Shown here piece after piece: positions 63,116-64,000 of a stretch of 64,000 nucleotides of DNA (within the stretch, counting starts at the first letter, position 1; the number at the start of each line of letters is the position of its first letter). This stretch comes from an uncultured Clostridia bacterium (GTDB lineage: Bacteria > Bacillota > Clostridia > Christensenellales > Aristaeellaceae): NCBI GenBank assembly GCA_934636105.1, contig CAKTZR010000005.1, positions 1 to 64,000 of the forward strand, written 5' to 3'. The translations under genes and the position numbers were made by a program. Below the pieces are notes generated by a model. That model had not been told where the DNA came from and made no database searches. It saw nothing but the letters and a program-made list of their open reading frames with translations.

Positions 63116-64000
63116 CACATGTCCTCCTTGTTGTGTTCGATTTTCATATCGCTGCCGGAAACGGCAAGCGTGATGAGCTGAGAATCCGTGTGCGCAATCC
63201 GATTGACGCGCTCACTGTTGTCCACGAAAAGCGGGATATTTACGCCGTAGTGTTCAGAAAGCACGTTGACGATCTCGATGTCGGCGTTGATCTTCGCTGC
63301 GGTATTGGCGCTGTCATAGCTGACAAGACCGCTGCTGCACGGAATCATGCAGATGCAGGTATCGGTGATTCCGCCGTTGATCTGGATATCGAACAATTTC
63401 CACCTGACCGTCGGGAACTTTTCGTTGATGCTTTCCTCAAGTGCCACGCACCGATCCATGACAAACTTCTCAAGCAGTATGATCTTCGTTTCCAGCTCTC
63501 CGAGCTGGTCTGCGGTTTCGCTCTGAGCCTTCTCAAGCGCCTTGATCCTCTGTTCCGTTTCAACGGCTGCATCCTTCCGGGCAAGAATAGCGCGGTTTCG
63601 TTCGAGAATCTGCTGAAGCTCTGCCTTGCGTTTCTTGAGGTCGGCGACCTTCGTTTCGGGCGAGGCTTTCACATCGGCGGCAAGCTGCTCGATTTGGGCT
63701 TCCAGCTCGGCGATATGCGGGTTCACGGAGTAGTCAGGCTCCTGCGGCTTGCTGGCAATCTCTATCTTGTACTGCTCAATCTTCTTCGTGAGGTCGTTTT
63801 CCTCGATGCTCAGTCCCTCTTTGTGCTTTCCGAGCACGGCGATTTCTTCGGCGATTTCCTTGACGGTTGTTGCTGCTGCAATACCCTTTTGCTTGATCTC
63901 GATCAGCTTGCCTCGGCGCTCCGTGTCATACGCAATGCGCTTGTTCGTGAGTGCTTCACGAACACGATCCTCCGGGATCACTTGCCCGCACGTCGGGCAA
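63115..64000 (-). CDS. SbcC/Rad50-like ATPase, C-terminal part
   Basis: The window's right edge cuts this gene; 295 codons are present. The visible part begins with a zinc-hook motif CPTCGQ, then a long coiled coil (residues up to about 190), then the C-terminal ATPase lobe with the signature-like LVSYDSANTAAKINADIEIV and the Walker B-like VNIPLFVDNSERVNR. Such SMC-like proteins work with a nuclease to process DNA ends. It overlaps the RecT start by one base. Confidence 0.82.
   Translation of the reverse strand, partial: CPTCGQVIPEDRVREALTNKRIAYDTERRGKLIEIKQKGIAAATTVKEIAEEIAVLGKHKEGLSIEENDLTKKIEQYKIEIASKPQEPDYSVNPHIAELEAQIEQLAADVKASPETKVADLKKRKAELQQILERNRAILARKDAAVETEQRIKALEKAQSETADQLGELETKIILLEKFVMDRCVALEESINEKFPTVRWKLFDIQINGGITDTCICMIPCSSGLVSYDSANTAAKINADIEIVNVLSEHYGVNIPLFVDNSERVNRIAHTDSQLITLAVSGSDMKIEHNKEDM

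Larger units (their letters stand above)
13036..64000. mobile_element. Siphovirus-type prophage (left part), inserted beside tRNA-Arg
   Basis: About 51 kb of lower-GC sequence starts right after tRNA-Arg. It contains a complete set of siphovirus modules, all read leftward: recombination, replication, terminase, head, tail, lysis and small accessory genes. The right end, including attR, the repressor and any second integrase, is beyond 64000. The left border at the tRNA 3' end is inferred from composition and gene content; no repeated att core can be shown because attR is not in the window. Confidence 0.88.

Overview
The window joins a GC-rich stretch of Firmicutes (Clostridia-type) chromosome, about 1-13035, to a large prophage of clearly lower GC that fills the rest, about 13036-64000, and runs off the right edge. 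The host genes fit a Gram-positive, probably spore-forming clostridium: tuf, sigH, rae1, rlmB and mrnC lie in the order usual for Firmicutes, a CwlD-like amidase is present, thymidylate is made by ThyX, and ilvBNCD sits behind a T-box leader. I cannot name the species.

Host part. On the minus strand are tRNA-Gly and the start of tuf, then mrnC-thyX-rlmB-rae1-sigH (rlmB carries an unusual ten-copy, 12-residue Arg-rich repeat at its N terminus), then a lone polytopic membrane protein, the ilvB-ilvN-ilvC-ilvD operon with promoter and T-box, and a secreted amidase. A gene-free 595-base gap (12364-12958) holds a tight cluster of DnaA boxes. A consensus promoter and tRNA-Arg(ACG) on the plus strand mark the host/phage border.

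Prophage part. Every protein gene from 13206 to 64000 is on the minus strand, so transcription runs right to left. The order is: recombination and replication (SbcC/Rad50-like, RecT, MBL hydrolase, DnaD-like, DnaB, RusA), a sigma factor, many small Cys-rich accessory genes with two radical-SAM-type proteins, a divergent ThyX-like protein, SSB and an ArpU-like regulator. Next come a HAD-like protein, three ParB-fold proteins (one fused to a methyltransferase domain) and a CmoA-like methyltransferase. Terminase, portal, capsid, connectors, tail tube, tape measure, Dit/Tal and tail fibres of a siphovirus follow. A tyrosine recombinase with its own transcription unit, a lysis cassette and a block of small genes next to tRNA-Arg complete it. 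The right attachment site, repressor and any other integrase lie outside the window.

The most interesting parts are non-coding. Two copies of a ~153-base module each carry a perfect parS site (TGTTTCACGTGAAACA) between a terminator and a strong promoter. The recombinase gene has a structured leader ending in a terminator-like hairpin at its start codon, opposed by a convergent promoter and terminator that would make a ~60-nt antisense RNA. A ~84-nt plus-strand small RNA with a perfectly spaced promoter and terminator lies among the left-end genes. The cluster of ThyX-like, radical-SAM, CmoA-like and ParB/methyltransferase genes could be a nucleic-acid modification pathway, but that is inference.
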